Assembly (NCBI GenBank): GCA_001799895.1
Contig: MGUI01000004.1
Coordinates: 84,961 to 148,960 of the forward strand
DNA: 64,000 nt
Reading direction: 5' to 3'
Origin: Elusimicrobia bacterium GWD2_63_28
GTDB lineage: Bacteria; Elusimicrobiota; Elusimicrobia; Elusimicrobiales; UBA9959
Shown: piece by piece, positions 49,301 to 58,298 of the stretch
Numbering within the stretch: position 1 is the first letter of the stretch
Layout: each line of letters begins with the position of its first letter
Notes under the pieces: model-generated
Told to the model about the DNA's origin: nothing
Databases searched by the model: none
What the model saw: only the letters and a program-made list of their open reading frames with translations
Made by a program: the position numbers and the translations under genes

Positions 49301-52300
49301 GAGCCAGCGCAGCCCGAAGCCGCCGCGGTGCTCGGGCCCTATCTTCAGGCTGAAGATCGAAAGCCCGCCCTGCGGGACCTGCGCCCGGGAGAGCAGGAAA
49401 TTGCCGCCCAGCACCTCCACGTGCTTGACCCCCTTCAGGGCCGCGGCGCCCAGCAGCACGCGCGCGGTCTCGCCGGCCTGGTAGGAGTCCCGCTCGAAAA
49501 GCGCCACCGCCGGCAGCTTCAGCGCGGCGTTGCCCTTCCCGTCGGGCGAGGCGGAAACGATTATGACCTGGGACATGCTCTCGCCGCCCCACGGGTCCTT
49601 GGCTTTGAGCTTCAGCCTGTAAGCGCCCGGCGCCAGCCTGGCGAGTTTAATTTTGGAAGGCGCCTCTTTGGTGAAGGACACCTCTCCCTTGCCCGCCAGG
49701 GGGCCGTCGGGCACATTGCCGAACGCCTGCTCCAGCGACGGGTTGCGGCCGAAATAACCCCATTCTCGCCTGCCGTCCTCCCCATCCGGGGCTTTTTCCA
49801 GTTTATACAGCTCGTAGCGCCCCGGGCCCTGCTGCTGGGCGTCGTTGAGGTCCATCAGCCGGGCTTTCAGCTCAGCCGGGGCCTCGGGGGTAAAGAAGCC
49901 GGCCTCCGGCTTCACGTCGAACAGGTAGGCCTTGGAGCCCGCCCTGTAGTCGCGGGAGTCGGTTATCGTCCTCCCCCCGGCGTCGCGGGCCTCCACCGCC
50001 ACATGGTAGGAAGAAGGATAATCGGCATACTCCGCGCTCTCGGGCGCGGGCGTAAAGGTAAAGGAGAATTTCCCGTCGTCGCCGGTCTTTGTTTCGCCGG
50101 CGGCCACTTCGAAGCCGGGGCCCCCGCCGTAGAACCAGTTCCAGTACCAGCAGTAGCGCGGCAGGTAGCGCGAGCGCATGACCCGGTATTTTACGGGCGC
50201 GCCCGGCACCGGCGAGCCGAAGTAATATCTGACCTCGCCCGAGATTTCGGCCTTCTCGCCGTAGCGGTAAGGTTTTTTTGCCTCGGCCAGCTTCACCTCG
50301 AACTCCGGCCGCTTGTATTCCTCCACGCCGAAGCGCGACGAGCCGCTGAAATTGCGGCCGTACTCGCTCAGGGAGGCGGTCAGCGAATAGCTGCCCAGCA
50401 GGCGTCCTTCGGCTACCTTGAAGGCGCCCGCGGCGCTGCCCAGCCCGGTGAACGGGAGGGTCTTGGTATAGATCTCCTGCCAGTTCGCGTCCCGCGCCGT
50501 AACGGTGACGGTGCCCTTGCCGTCGTAGGCCCGGTAGCCGCGGGGCTGCCGCAGCAGCGCGGTGACCTTGAACTTCACCTCCTGCCCCGGGCGGTAAACC
50601 GGCCGGTCGGTTTCTGTGAACAGGCTGACCGGGGGCGGCACGTGCAGGCCCGCCGAGGCCTGCGAGTTCCAGTAGGCGTAGGCCCCGCCGTAGCTGAGCA
50701 GCGGGTCTATGGAAAAATACTCGTTGGACGGGTAGGAGACCGTGAAGTCGTAATTGAACAGCGCCGCGCCGTCGGCGCCCGTCTTGAGCGAGGTGCGCTG
50801 CCAGCCGCCGTAATGGGACTTGTGGTAAAAAGCGTCGATGTCGGCGCCCGGCAGGGCCTTGCCGTTCAGGGCGTTGACGGCGTAAAGGCGGAAGATGTCG
50901 GAGCTGGCCTGCCTGGCCGGGGCGGCCGGGTCGTAGAGGAAATCTTCAGGGTCGCCTTTTATGCCGGAGGTTCCCAGCAGGAAAATGTCGGTTATGTTCA
51001 CCGTGACGGCTTTCATCAGCGAGGCCCCGTCCTCGAAGCCGGAATCGCCGGAGGCAACCACGACGTAAAGGCCCTTGGTCAGGGGAGGAGAAGCCACCTC
51101 CTGCTCCTTGTACTGGTAGGGCCCGGGATAATCTATCTTCTGCTTCCACTCCAGGTCGCGCCGCTTGCGCAGGAACTCTTTAACCGCGTCCTGCTGCAGG
51201 TACTTTACGCGGCCCCAGCCCTGGTCGCCGTAGCGGCCTATGGAAGTCAGCTCCTGCGGCGTGGTCCTGTAGGCCCTGAAATACACTTCGGTCAGATTGC
51301 GGACGTTCACCTGCAGGATCTTCTTGCCCGGGGGCGGCGCGAAAGAAGCGGAGAGCTCCAGTTTGGGCATCTCTATTTCCGCGCGCAGCTTGGCGCATTG
51401 CGCGGCCGGCCTGGAGCCGGAGGCCTCCTCTTCCGCCTTGCGGCAAAGCTCTACGGCCTCCGTGAACTTCCCCGCCTCCTGCTCAAAAGCGGCGGCCCTG
51501 TAATAAGCCCAGCTCCTGGCCAGCGCCGTCTTGAATGCGCCCCCCCAGCCCCGCAGGGTCCGCAGGGCGCGGTCCCGCAGCGCGGCCCTGTCGTAAGAGG
51601 CCACCAGCCCGGCGTGGGAGAAAGGGATCATCAGCCGTTCGAGGCGCCAGTATTCGCGCGCGAAATCCATGGAGGACGAGCTCAGCCCGGCCGCCTCTTC
51701 GAAGATGGCCGCGGCTTTCAGCGCCGGGGCAGCGCCCGCGCTGTAATCGGCCTTGTAGCGCGGCTCGACGAAAGGCTCGGCCTTGGGCAGGGCGCCGGCG
51801 TGCCCGGCTTCGCTAAGCAGATAGCCGGTCCAGCGCAGCGCCGAGAAATCCCAGAGCGTTGGGGTGTAAGACAGCTCGGCGCCCTTGAGGTCCATGAAAT
51901 AATCCTGGCCCTCCAGGCGGTATTTCAGCAGCTCGCCGCGCAGCGCCCACAGGGAATCATAGTCGGCCTCCACCAGTTTGCGCCACTGGGCGGAAGTCAG
52001 TTTGGTGACATCCTTTACGCCCTTCTGCTCGTCGGAGGGCAGGGAATAGCCGTACTGCTGCAGGAACTGCCGCCCGGTGTCGGCGCGCAGCAGCAGGAAG
52101 CGGCCCCGCCAGAGCTGGTCCGGGGGCAGCTTCATGTCGGCCAGGCGCTGGGCGGCCTCGCCGTAGCGGAACAGCAGGCCTTCGCATTCGGCGGAGCGGT
52201 ACAGGGCCCGCAGACCTCCGTCGCCGGGCAGCCGCGCCGCCGGCGCGTAGAGCCCCAGGGCCTCTTCGTACCTGGCCTTGGCGAAAAGCTCGTCGGCCTT

Positions 52301-52363
52301 GTCCAACCCGCCGGCCGCGTGGGCCAGCCAAGGAAAGAGCAGCAGCGCTATTAAAGTTTTCAT
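46400..52363 (-). CDS. Secreted alpha-2-macroglobulin family protein
   Basis: 1987 residues, the longest gene here. Signal peptide about 1-16, then an N-terminal TPR-like helical part (about 20-330), macroglobulin MG domains (TDRPVYRPGQEVKFKVTALL at about residue 580), the A2M central domain, and a thioester domain with YPYECTEQLLNRYVP at about residue 1460, where C and Q can form the reactive thioester. The alpha-toroid (HPDGSFPWFPGG) and a receptor-binding-like end follow. Bacterial A2Ms trap foreign proteases in the periplasm; most are lipoproteins next to PBP1C, but no lipobox and no such neighbour is seen. It needs no frameshift. Confidence 0.93.
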   Translation of the reverse strand: MKTLIALLLFPWLAHAAGGLDKADELFAKARYEEALGLYAPAARLPGDGGLRALYRSAECEGLLFRYGEAAQRLADMKLPPDQLWRGRFLLLRADTGRQFLQQYGYSLPSDEQKGVKDVTKLTSAQWRKLVEADYDSLWALRGELLKYRLEGQDYFMDLKGAELSYTPTLWDFSALRWTGYLLSEAGHAGALPKAEPFVEPRYKADYSAGAAPALKAAAIFEEAAGLSSSSMDFAREYWRLERLMIPFSHAGLVASYDRAALRDRALRTLRGWGGAFKTALARSWAYYRAAAFEQEAGKFTEAVELCRKAEEEASGSRPAAQCAKLRAEIEMPKLELSASFAPPPGKKILQVNVRNLTEVYFRAYRTTPQELTSIGRYGDQGWGRVKYLQQDAVKEFLRKRRDLEWKQKIDYPGPYQYKEQEVASPPLTKGLYVVVASGDSGFEDGASLMKAVTVNITDIFLLGTSGIKGDPEDFLYDPAAPARQASSDIFRLYAVNALNGKALPGADIDAFYHKSHYGGWQRTSLKTGADGAALFNYDFTVSYPSNEYFSIDPLLSYGGAYAYWNSQASAGLHVPPPVSLFTETDRPVYRPGQEVKFKVTALLRQPRGYRAYDGKGTVTVTARDANWQEIYTKTLPFTGLGSAAGAFKVAEGRLLGSYSLTASLSEYGRNFSGSSRFGVEEYKRPEFEVKLAEAKKPYRYGEKAEISGEVRYYFGSPVPGAPVKYRVMRSRYLPRYCWYWNWFYGGGPGFEVAAGETKTGDDGKFSFTFTPAPESAEYADYPSSYHVAVEARDAGGRTITDSRDYRAGSKAYLFDVKPEAGFFTPEAPAELKARLMDLNDAQQQGPGRYELYKLEKAPDGEDGRREWGYFGRNPSLEQAFGNVPDGPLAGKGEVSFTKEAPSKIKLARLAPGAYRLKLKAKDPWGGESMSQVIIVSASPDGKGNAALKLPAVALFERDSYQAGETARVLLGAAALKGVKHVEVLGGNFLLSRAQVPQGGLSIFSLKIGPEHRGGFGLRWLGAGGFKVYSAMAEADVPMKDKTVSLSLDYDKTLAPGQKVSWLLKARDSAGRLVAGEALVKVFDRSLEYYGRDAGFWGESLYPRRYSQGEALGSLFTPRAVGLPVKTGVIQRMMDAFRRAAKEERLASLRIGSTRVYGGGYGFRGKSLDYEGDGVLQEASVAAVRGSMQSNEGDISRESMAPASAKMKSAEKKDFAPGASGGEGTAPQPEVQVRTDFSETAYYNPQLKVFKGEAGFSFKIPERLTSWKISSYVLTRSARRGSFSAEAVTKKDLMVRLDLPRFFREGDKSRLTAVVTNDTAGELSGEVTLSVTRDGAPAHADFALGALTRPFTVKPNGTAALYWDTLAPRGTGAYKVRAVARSGRLADAQENDLPVLPSRERLIASGVASLDGDSSKTFSLPELEAADPTRVVESLHLEIQPQLILTVLNSLPFLVHYPYECTEQLLNRYVPLAITNGFYRKYPELRASVAKIPKRATLTPEWERDNPVRLMTLMETPWERESKGREAGSPAIDMLNPKLVETEKEDALGKLKSYQHPDGSFPWFPGGRPNLHMTLYVLEGLAEAARYGVDIPKDAAQRALRYVLDEIPRHMKAEPEQTSLVLYAAYVVTSFPEAWPESAQAREYAKVWADYADKHANAMTAFGKAYAAYVYHRLGEKEKAQDYLARAMDGARSDDTAGVYWTPEKISWLWYNDTVEKHAFLLRTLLALRPKDGKIPGLVRWLLFNRKANEWKSTKASAAAIYSLLDVMKAKGALDKPETYSLKWGATSENIQLQPFDWVAKPLRWSKYGREIGRKDLSPTVEKKGPGLAFASFTGIYTTDKTAAESPDGMMNVSRKYFLREKEGDTYTLKPLAEGDTVAVGDQVEVHLTVRTRSQFEYVHIKDPKAAGFEAEALTSGWKWDQLGRYEEPRDSLTNFFVEWLPHGEYVLKYRVRPTTPGTFKAGAAVIQSMYAPEFAAHSSGFTLTVK

Positions 52364-52395
52364 TGTATTCCCCCGCCGGCGCCCGCGCCGGCCAT

Positions 52396-53292
52396 TCAGA
52401 ATTCGCCCAGCAGTATCTGTTCGAGCTGCAGCTCCACGCCGCTCTGCTCTTTGACCCTGGCCCGCACTTCCAGGATGAGGGCGTAGATATCGGCGGCGGT
52501 GGCCCCGCCGGAGTTTATGATGAAGCCGGCGTGCCTGTCCGAAACCATCGCCCCGCCCACCCTGTGGCCCTTAAGGCCCGCGGCGTCTATCAGCCGCGAG
52601 GCGTAGTCCCCGGGCGGCCGCTTGAAGACGCTGCCCGCCGACGGATAATCCAGCGGCTGCTTGGCCTCGCGCGAAGCCAGCACGCAGGAGCGGTCCTGTA
52701 TCAGCACGGCCGGGTCTCCCGGCTCGAACTCGAAACGGGCGGAAAGAATCGTGAGCCCGTCGAGGCCTTCGGCCCGCCGGTAGCCGTGCGCTATGTCCTT
52801 CTTTAAAAGTTTCACCGCGGCGCCGGAGGCGTCGAAAGCCTCTACGGAGGCCAGCCGGTCGAAGGTCTCCTGCCCGAAGGCGCCGGCGTTCATCCGGACG
52901 GCCCCGCCTACGGAGCCGGGGATCCCCGAGGTCTTCTCCAGCCCGGCCAGGCCGCGCTCCGCAGAGAGGCGGGCTATGTCGTCCCATTGGGCGCCCGCCT
53001 GCGCCTCTATGGCGCTGCCGGAGATCTCTATCTTCGACAGGCGCCAGGTAAGGGCGATCACGCCGGGCAGGCCGCGGTCGCTCACCAGCACATTGGAGCC
53101 CCGCCCGAGCACCAGCAGCGGCACGTTCCGCTCCCGGCACCAGCCGGCCAGCCACAGCAGGTCGGCCGGGCTGCCGGGCCTGACTACCGCCTCGGCCCTG
53201 CCGCCCGCCCGGTAGGTGGTAAAGCCCGCGGCGGGCTCGTCGAAAACACAATGTTCGCCGAAGCGCTCCTTGAGAGCGGAGAGGTCAGGCAT
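52396..53292 (-). CDS. murB: UDP-N-acetylenolpyruvoylglucosamine reductase
   Basis: 298 residues. It reduces the enolpyruvyl group of UDP-GlcNAc to make UDP-MurNAc in peptidoglycan synthesis, using FAD and NADPH. FAD-binding parts are LLVLGRGSNVLVSD and LEKTSGIPGSVGGAVRMNAG; the proton-donor serine lies in SAGSVFKRPPG, and the C-terminal acid in LEVRARVKEQSGVELQ. The short type IIb-like form fits. The ATG overlaps the upstream EamA gene by 8 nt. A single murB gene away from other mur genes is not unusual. Confidence 0.94.
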   Translation of the reverse strand: MPDLSALKERFGEHCVFDEPAAGFTTYRAGGRAEAVVRPGSPADLLWLAGWCRERNVPLLVLGRGSNVLVSDRGLPGVIALTWRLSKIEISGSAIEAQAGAQWDDIARLSAERGLAGLEKTSGIPGSVGGAVRMNAGAFGQETFDRLASVEAFDASGAAVKLLKKDIAHGYRRAEGLDGLTILSARFEFEPGDPAVLIQDRSCVLASREAKQPLDYPSAGSVFKRPPGDYASRLIDAAGLKGHRVGGAMVSDRHAGFIINSGGATAADIYALILEVRARVKEQSGVELQLEQILLGEF

Positions 53293-54214
53293 TGGTGGAA
53301 GCTCCTTTGTAAACCCGGGCGCCGCTGTCCCGCCGGTTCACCAGGTAGACGCCGGCCATGATAAGCAGGCCGCCCGCGAACACCGGCGCGGCGGCCGTTT
53401 CGCCCAGCAGCAGGTAGGCGGAGAACAGCGTGGAGAACGGCTCCAGGTAAATGAAATAAGAGGTTTTTACCGCGCCCAGCCCCTCCACCGAATTGTTCCA
53501 GAACAGGTAGGCCAGCGCCGAGGAGAGGATCCCCAGGTAGGCGAGGCTGATCCAGCCGGCCCGGGAAACGGCCGCGAATTCGGCGGGGCCGCCGGCGGCG
53601 AACCAGGCCGGCAGCACGCTGACGAGCGCCACCAGCATGGTGGCCGTGGTCACCTTGGCGGCCGGCCAGAAGGTGAGCCACTTCTTGGCGCACAGCACGT
53701 AGAAGGCCCAGGCCAGGCAGCTGACCAGGAAGACCAGGTCCCCGCGGGTAGAGGGCAGCGCGAAAGCGCCGGCGCCCGCCTTGGCGAAGATAACGAGCAT
53801 GGTCCCGGCGAAGCCCAGCACGAAGGCGGCCGCCTTCAGGGGGCTGATGCGCTCGCCGAGCGCGGCCATCAGCCCGGCCACGGCTATCGGGGTGGTGGCA
53901 ATCAGCCACCCGGCGTGCGAGGCCTGGGTATACACCAGCGCGTAGGCCTGCAGGTACTGCTGGGCGGAAACGCCCAGCACGGACATCACTGCGAGCTTCC
54001 AGAGAATGGCCGGCTTGAAATCTTTAGCCTCCAGCCGCGCGCCGCTGAGCAATAGCAGCAGCAGCGTGCCGGTGAGGGCGCGGAAGGCGATTATGGAAAG
54101 CGGCGAGATCTCGGCCACCAGGCGCTTGGTGAAGGGATAGGCGGCGCCCCAGACCAGGGCGGCGAAGACCACCTGGAAGTACAGCCAGCCGCTGTTTTTA
54201 GCTTTATTGCCCAT
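53285..54214 (-). CDS. EamA family (DMT) transporter
   Basis: 309 residues with ten hydrophobic helices in two EamA repeats (VVFAALVWGAAYPFTKRLV at the start, LGILSSALAYLFWNNSVEGL in the second). These exporters move amino acids or other metabolites; the substrate is unknown. The ATG at 54214 follows TATAAA by 6 nt, and the hexamer lies in the T-run of the preceding terminator. It is cotranscribed with murB by overlap. Confidence 0.88.
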   Translation of the reverse strand: MGNKAKNSGWLYFQVVFAALVWGAAYPFTKRLVAEISPLSIIAFRALTGTLLLLLLSGARLEAKDFKPAILWKLAVMSVLGVSAQQYLQAYALVYTQASHAGWLIATTPIAVAGLMAALGERISPLKAAAFVLGFAGTMLVIFAKAGAGAFALPSTRGDLVFLVSCLAWAFYVLCAKKWLTFWPAAKVTTATMLVALVSVLPAWFAAGGPAEFAAVSRAGWISLAYLGILSSALAYLFWNNSVEGLGAVKTSYFIYLEPFSTLFSAYLLLGETAAAPVFAGGLLIMAGVYLVNRRDSGARVYKGASTNA

Positions 54215-54220
54215 CTGCGG

Positions 54221-54263
54221 TTTATAAAAAAGCCCCGCCGGCGCGGATCCGGCCGGCGGGGCT
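54221..54263 (-). terminator. Terminator of the aminotransferase gene, overlapping the EamA promoter
   Basis: AGCCCCGCCGGC (54231-54242) pairs with GCCGGCGGGGCT (54252-54263). On the minus strand the T-run continues directly into TATAAA (54226-54221), the -10 hexamer of the EamA gene. Confidence 0.82.
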
Positions 54264-54274
54264 TCTAACGGTAC

Positions 54275-55486
54275 TTACTTCGACAGGACTTTCTTTATGC
54301 GCTTGAAGGCCCAGTCTATCTCTTTGCGCGTGATGACGAGCGGCGGGGCGAAGCGGATCACGTGGTCGTGGGTTTCCTTGCACAGCAGGCCCAGGCCCAT
54401 CAGCTCTTCGCAGTACGGGCGCGCCGCGCAGTCCAGCTCCAGGCCTATCAGCAGGCCTTTGCCGCGAACTTCCTTGATGTGCGGGCCCTTGATCGAGCGC
54501 AGCTTCTCCATGAAGTAGGCGCCGGTCTCGAAGGAGTTCTCTATGAGCTTCTCCTCGACCAGCACTTTCAGCGCCTCGCGGGCCACCGCGCAGGCCAGCG
54601 GGTTGCCGCCGAACGTGCTGCCGTGGTCGCCGGGGTTGAACACGCCGAGCGCCTCGCGGGAAGCCACCACGGCGGAGATCGGCATCACGCCGCCGCCGAG
54701 GGCCTTGCCCACGGTGATCATGTCGGGCTTCACGCCCTCGTAATCGCAGGCGAACTTCATGCCGGTGCGGCCGAAGCCGGTCTGGATCTCGTCGGCCACG
54801 AACAGCACGCGGTTGGCCTTGCACAGCTCGTAGGCGGCCTTCAGGTAGCCGGCCGGCGGCACTATGATGCCCGCCTCGCCCTGTATGGGCTCCAGCATGA
54901 ACGCCACGGTGTTCGGGTTGATGGCGGCCTTCAGGGACTCGAGATTTCCGTATTCAACGGTCCTGAAGCCCGGCGTGAACGGCCCGAAGCCGTCGCGGTA
55001 CTGAGCCTCGGTGGAGCAGCCGGTGATGGTGATGGTGCGGCCGTGGAAGTTATTGGTGCAGGTGATGATCTCGGCCTTGCCCTCCGGCACGCCCTTCACC
55101 TTGTAGCCCCATTTGCGCACGGTCTTCAGCGCGGTCTCGACGGCCTCGGCGCCGGTGTTCATCGGCAGCGCCATTTCGTAGCCGGTGAACTCGCACAGTT
55201 CCTTCAGGAACGGGCCCAGCTGGGCGCTGTTGAAGGCGCGCGAGGTGAGGGTAACAAGCTTGGCCTGGTCCGTCAGCGCCTTGAGGACGCGCGGGTGCCT
55301 GTGCCCATGGTTCATCGCCGAGTAGGCGCTGAGCATGTCCATGTATTTCTTGCCTTCGGGGTTCTTTACCCACACGCCCTTGGCGGTGGCAATGACTATC
55401 GGCAGCGGGTGGTAGTTGTTGGCGCCGTAGTGCTCGGCCACCTCTATCAGCCTGCTGCTCTCCGTATGTTCCGTCTGATTTTCCAT
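54275..55486 (-). CDS. rocD: Ornithine aminotransferase (class III)
   Basis: 403 residues. PLP-dependent class III fold: [69 protein letters not shown], and the PLP lysine in TVGKALGGG. The [13 protein letters not shown] opening is the ornithine-aminotransferase one. It moves the delta-amino group of ornithine to 2-oxoglutarate, linking arginine and proline metabolism. The ATG at 55486 has AAGGAG 6 nt upstream; the longer frame in front is GC-rich leader. No arginine genes are near. Confidence 0.9.
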   Translation of the reverse strand: MENQTEHTESSRLIEVAEHYGANNYHPLPIVIATAKGVWVKNPEGKKYMDMLSAYSAMNHGHRHPRVLKALTDQAKLVTLTSRAFNSAQLGPFLKELCEFTGYEMALPMNTGAEAVETALKTVRKWGYKVKGVPEGKAEIITCTNNFHGRTITITGCSTEAQYRDGFGPFTPGFRTVEYGNLESLKAAINPNTVAFMLEPIQGEAGIIVPPAGYLKAAYELCKANRVLFVADEIQTGFGRTGMKFACDYEGVKPDMITVGKALGGGVMPISAVVASREALGVFNPGDHGSTFGGNPLACAVAREALKVLVEEKLIENSFETGAYFMEKLRSIKGPHIKEVRGKGLLIGLELDCAARPYCEELMGLGLLCKETHDHVIRFAPPLVITRKEIDWAFKRIKKVLSK

Positions 55487-55602
55487 GTTGGTCTCCTTGT
55501 TTAAGGGAGCGGCCCTGCGTTTAAGCGGGAGCCCCGTCGCGGGGCCCCCCCAGGTAAAGGCTGCCAGCCTCCCAACTTTTTGGTCGAAATCTTGCCGCAC
55601 AA
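55487..55602 (-). promoter_or_regulatory. GC-rich structured leader of the aminotransferase gene
   Basis: Between the stop hairpin of the upstream gene and the rocD ATG the minus strand holds several inverted repeats, among them GGCTGGCAGCC (55569-55559) and GGGGCCCCGCGACGGGGCTC (55549-55530). No TANNNT hexamer is near, so the promoter is not visible. A cis-regulatory leader or attenuator is possible; it matches no riboswitch I know. Confidence 0.35.
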
Positions 55603-55604
55603 AT

Positions 55605-55624
55605 CCCCCGCCGCACGGCGGGGG
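55605..55624 (-). terminator. Hairpin after the beta-barrel protein gene
   Basis: CCCCCGCCG (55605-55613) pairs with CGGCGGGGG (55616-55624). Only ATTTG follows on the minus strand, so termination may be partial. Confidence 0.55.
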
Positions 55625-55641
55625 AGCTTACAGTGCCGGGC

Positions 55642-56391
55642 TCAGAACTTGGCGCCGGCGCCTACGGAGTAGCCGGCCTGCCCGTGCAGTATGTTGTACG
55701 CGCCGTAAATGTAAAGCAGCGGCAGCGGCGACAGGCGCACGCCCACGGTGTAGCGGGGCTTGGAGATGGTGGCGTCCACGCCGTTAAGGGCGGCGTTCAC
55801 GTTCTTGATCTCCAGCGTGGTGCGGTCTATGCCCACGCCGACATACGGCTTTATCACCGGGATGTCGAAGGAGGCGGTGGCGTCGAAGGACAGGTGGCTG
55901 CCCTTGAAGTAGTCGTAGGTGACGATGTCGTACCAGGCCGACACTGAAACGTCGGGGATGAACTTGGTCACGGTGCCGCTCTTGAGCACGCTCTTGCGCA
56001 GGCCGGCGCCCATTATAGTGAAGCCGGAATAGCCGGTGGCGCGGGCCATCACGTCGGCGCCGATCAGCGGCAGGGCCGCGCCGGCGTGCAGCACGGGCAC
56101 GCCGAAAGCGTTTACGCCGGCGTCGCGCAGCAGGCGGTTCTCGACGCTGGGCTTGGCCTGCACGGTGAAGGCCAGGCCGGCCTCAAAGCCGGGAAAGCCG
56201 AGCGAGCGGCCGGAATTGAAGTCGTTGCCGCCAATGACGCCGCCGAGGTCCATGGCGAAAGGCTTCAGCAGGGCTTCGGCCTCCGTCAGGCTTTTGGCCA
56301 GCAGGTCAGCCTTAAAATCCTCGAAAGGATCGGCTTTGGCCCCGGCCGCCAGCAGCGGCAGCAGGCACAGAGAAAGCATAAGTTTTTTCAT
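55642..56391 (-). CDS. Secreted outer-membrane barrel-like protein, unknown
   Basis: 249 residues. Signal peptide about 1-20, an amphipathic helical stretch (25-45), then alternating strands through to a C-terminal phenylalanine (YSVGAGAKF), as in outer-membrane barrels of 8-12 strands. It resembles the DUF6588 type of secreted protein in layout, but I am not sure of the family. AGGAGGG stands 3 nt before the ATG. Upstream there is a TATTAT/TATAAT-rich stretch and a CCCGGG repeat hairpin in the leader. Confidence 0.7.
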   Translation of the reverse strand: MKKLMLSLCLLPLLAAGAKADPFEDFKADLLAKSLTEAEALLKPFAMDLGGVIGGNDFNSGRSLGFPGFEAGLAFTVQAKPSVENRLLRDAGVNAFGVPVLHAGAALPLIGADVMARATGYSGFTIMGAGLRKSVLKSGTVTKFIPDVSVSAWYDIVTYDYFKGSHLSFDATASFDIPVIKPYVGVGIDRTTLEIKNVNAALNGVDATISKPRYTVGVRLSPLPLLYIYGAYNILHGQAGYSVGAGAKF

Positions 56392-56498
56392 TTTCCCTCC
56401 TAAAAAGTCCCGGGACCCGGGTTGCTCTCTCTATTATTACATAATTATAATAGTATTGGAACCCCCGCCCCTTTCGCGGTTTTTGCTATTATTATCCT

Positions 56499-58265
56499 AT
56501 GAGTTTCCTTCCGGCTACCCCCCAGGAAATAAAGGCCCTCGGCTGGGACCAGGTCGACGTAGTACTGGTCACCGGCGACGCCTACGTGGACCACCCTTCC
56601 TTCGCGATGGCCCTGGTGGGGCGCGTGCTGGAAGCCGAAGGCCTGCGCGTGGCCATACTCGCCCAGCCGCGCTGGGACAACTGCGAGGATTTCAAAAAGT
56701 TCGGCCGCCCCCGCCTGTTCTTCGGCGTTTCAGCCGGCAACATGGATTCGATGATCAACAAGTACACGCACAACCGCAAGGTGCGTTCCACCGACGATTT
56801 CTCCCCCGGCGCCGCTCCCGGCCTGCGCCCTGACAGGGCCACCATCATCTACTCCCAGCGCGCGCGCGAAGCCTACCCGGACGCGCCGATAGTGATAGGC
56901 GGCATAGAGGCCACCATGCGCCGCTTCGCGCATTATGATTACTGGTCGGACAAGGTGCGCAAAAGTGTGCTGCTGGACTCCAAGGCTGACCTGCTGGTCT
57001 ACGGCATGGGCGAGCGCCAGGTGCGCGAGATCGCCTCCCGCCTGAATTCCGGGGACACGATACTTAATTTGCGGGATATCCGCGGCACCGCCTACCCGCT
57101 GGGCGCGAAGGAGACGGCCGCGCTGGCTATCCCGGGCGCCGTGGAGCTGCCCACGGCCGGCGAAGTTTCCGGCGACCGCGTAAAGTTTTCCGCGGCGACG
57201 CGGTTCATCTACGAGAATTCCAACCCCTACAACGCCGCGGTCCTCGTCCAGAAAAGCGAGGGCAAGGCAGTGGTGCAGAATCCCCCCGCCCTGCCGCTGA
57301 CCACGGCGGAGATGGACGCCGTCTACGGGCTGCCTTTCACCAAGCGCGCCCACCCTTCGTATAAAGAGCCCATCCCGGCGCTGGAGATGATAAAGGATTC
57401 CATAGTCATCCACCGCGGCTGCTTCGGCGGCTGCTCCTTCTGTTCGCTGACGCTGCACCAGGGCCGCTTCATCCAGGAGCGCTCGCCCGAGTCCGTCGAG
57501 AAGGAGGCCCGCGCGCTGCTGGACACGCCGCGCCACCCCGGCAACATCTCCGATCTCGGCGCCCCGTCGGCCAACATGTACGGCCTGCACGGGCGCGACA
57601 TGCGCGTCTGCATGGCGTGCAAAAAACTTTCCTGTGTGCACCCGGTCATCTGCCCGAACCTCGGCACCGACCACAAGCCGCTGCTCGCGCTGATGCGGCG
57701 CATCCGCGCGCTGAAGGGCCTGAAAAAAGCTTTCATCGCCAGCGGCATCAGGATGGACCTGGCGCTGAAGTGCGGCGAGTATATCTCGGAGATAGCCCGC
57801 TTCCACACCGGCGGCCAGCTGAAGGTGGCGCCGGAGCATGTTTCGCCCAAAGTTCTCTCGGTGATGAAGAAGCCTTCCGTCGAGGTCTTCAAGGAATTCG
57901 CCGACAAGTTCCTGGCCGAGTCGAAGAAAGCCGGCAAGGAACAATACCTGGTGCTCTATTTCATTTCGGCGCACCCGGGCTCGACGCTGGCCGACATGGC
58001 GGAACTGGCCGTCTTCCTGAAGGAGCGCAATATCCGCCCGCAGCAGATCAACGATTTCCTGCCCGCTCCCATGGAGTACGCCACCTCCATCTATTTCACC
58101 GGCCTCGACCCCTTCACCCTGGAGCCGGTCTATGTCCCCAAAAAAGAAACCGAGCGCCGCATGCAGCGCGCGCTCCTCCAGTACTACAAGCCCGAGAACA
58201 AACCCCTCGTCCTCCGCGCCCTCCGCGAAATCAACCGCCCCGACCTCATAAAAAAACTCCTTTAA
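56499..58265 (+). CDS. ygiQ: YgiQ family radical SAM protein
   Basis: 588 residues. The N-terminal cobalamin-binding-like region includes [20 protein letters not shown] and [20 protein letters not shown]; the radical SAM cluster is in [18 protein letters not shown] (CxxxCxxC). Members of UPF0313 have no proven reaction. No signal peptide is present. The ATG follows TATTAT by 6 nt, without a ribosome binding site. The left inverted repeat of the transposase element starts on the base after the stop codon. Confidence 0.92.
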   Translation: MSFLPATPQEIKALGWDQVDVVLVTGDAYVDHPSFAMALVGRVLEAEGLRVAILAQPRWDNCEDFKKFGRPRLFFGVSAGNMDSMINKYTHNRKVRSTDDFSPGAAPGLRPDRATIIYSQRAREAYPDAPIVIGGIEATMRRFAHYDYWSDKVRKSVLLDSKADLLVYGMGERQVREIASRLNSGDTILNLRDIRGTAYPLGAKETAALAIPGAVELPTAGEVSGDRVKFSAATRFIYENSNPYNAAVLVQKSEGKAVVQNPPALPLTTAEMDAVYGLPFTKRAHPSYKEPIPALEMIKDSIVIHRGCFGGCSFCSLTLHQGRFIQERSPESVEKEARALLDTPRHPGNISDLGAPSANMYGLHGRDMRVCMACKKLSCVHPVICPNLGTDHKPLLALMRRIRALKGLKKAFIASGIRMDLALKCGEYISEIARFHTGGQLKVAPEHVSPKVLSVMKKPSVEVFKEFADKFLAESKKAGKEQYLVLYFISAHPGSTLADMAELAVFLKERNIRPQQINDFLPAPMEYATSIYFTGLDPFTLEPVYVPKKETERRMQRALLQYYKPENKPLVLRALREINRPDLIKKLL

Positions 58266-58298
58266 AAATAGGGACAGCCCCTATTTTTAACCGAAGAA

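Noticed and set aside
47348-52354. A plus-strand open frame of about 1670 codons opposite the macroglobulin gene
   Set aside because: It is an artefact of strong third-position GC in the true gene; it has no domain motifs, signal peptide or ribosome binding site. Similar long antisense frames lie opposite pullulanase (18891-21317), dxs (7280-8968) and nupC (37698-38831).
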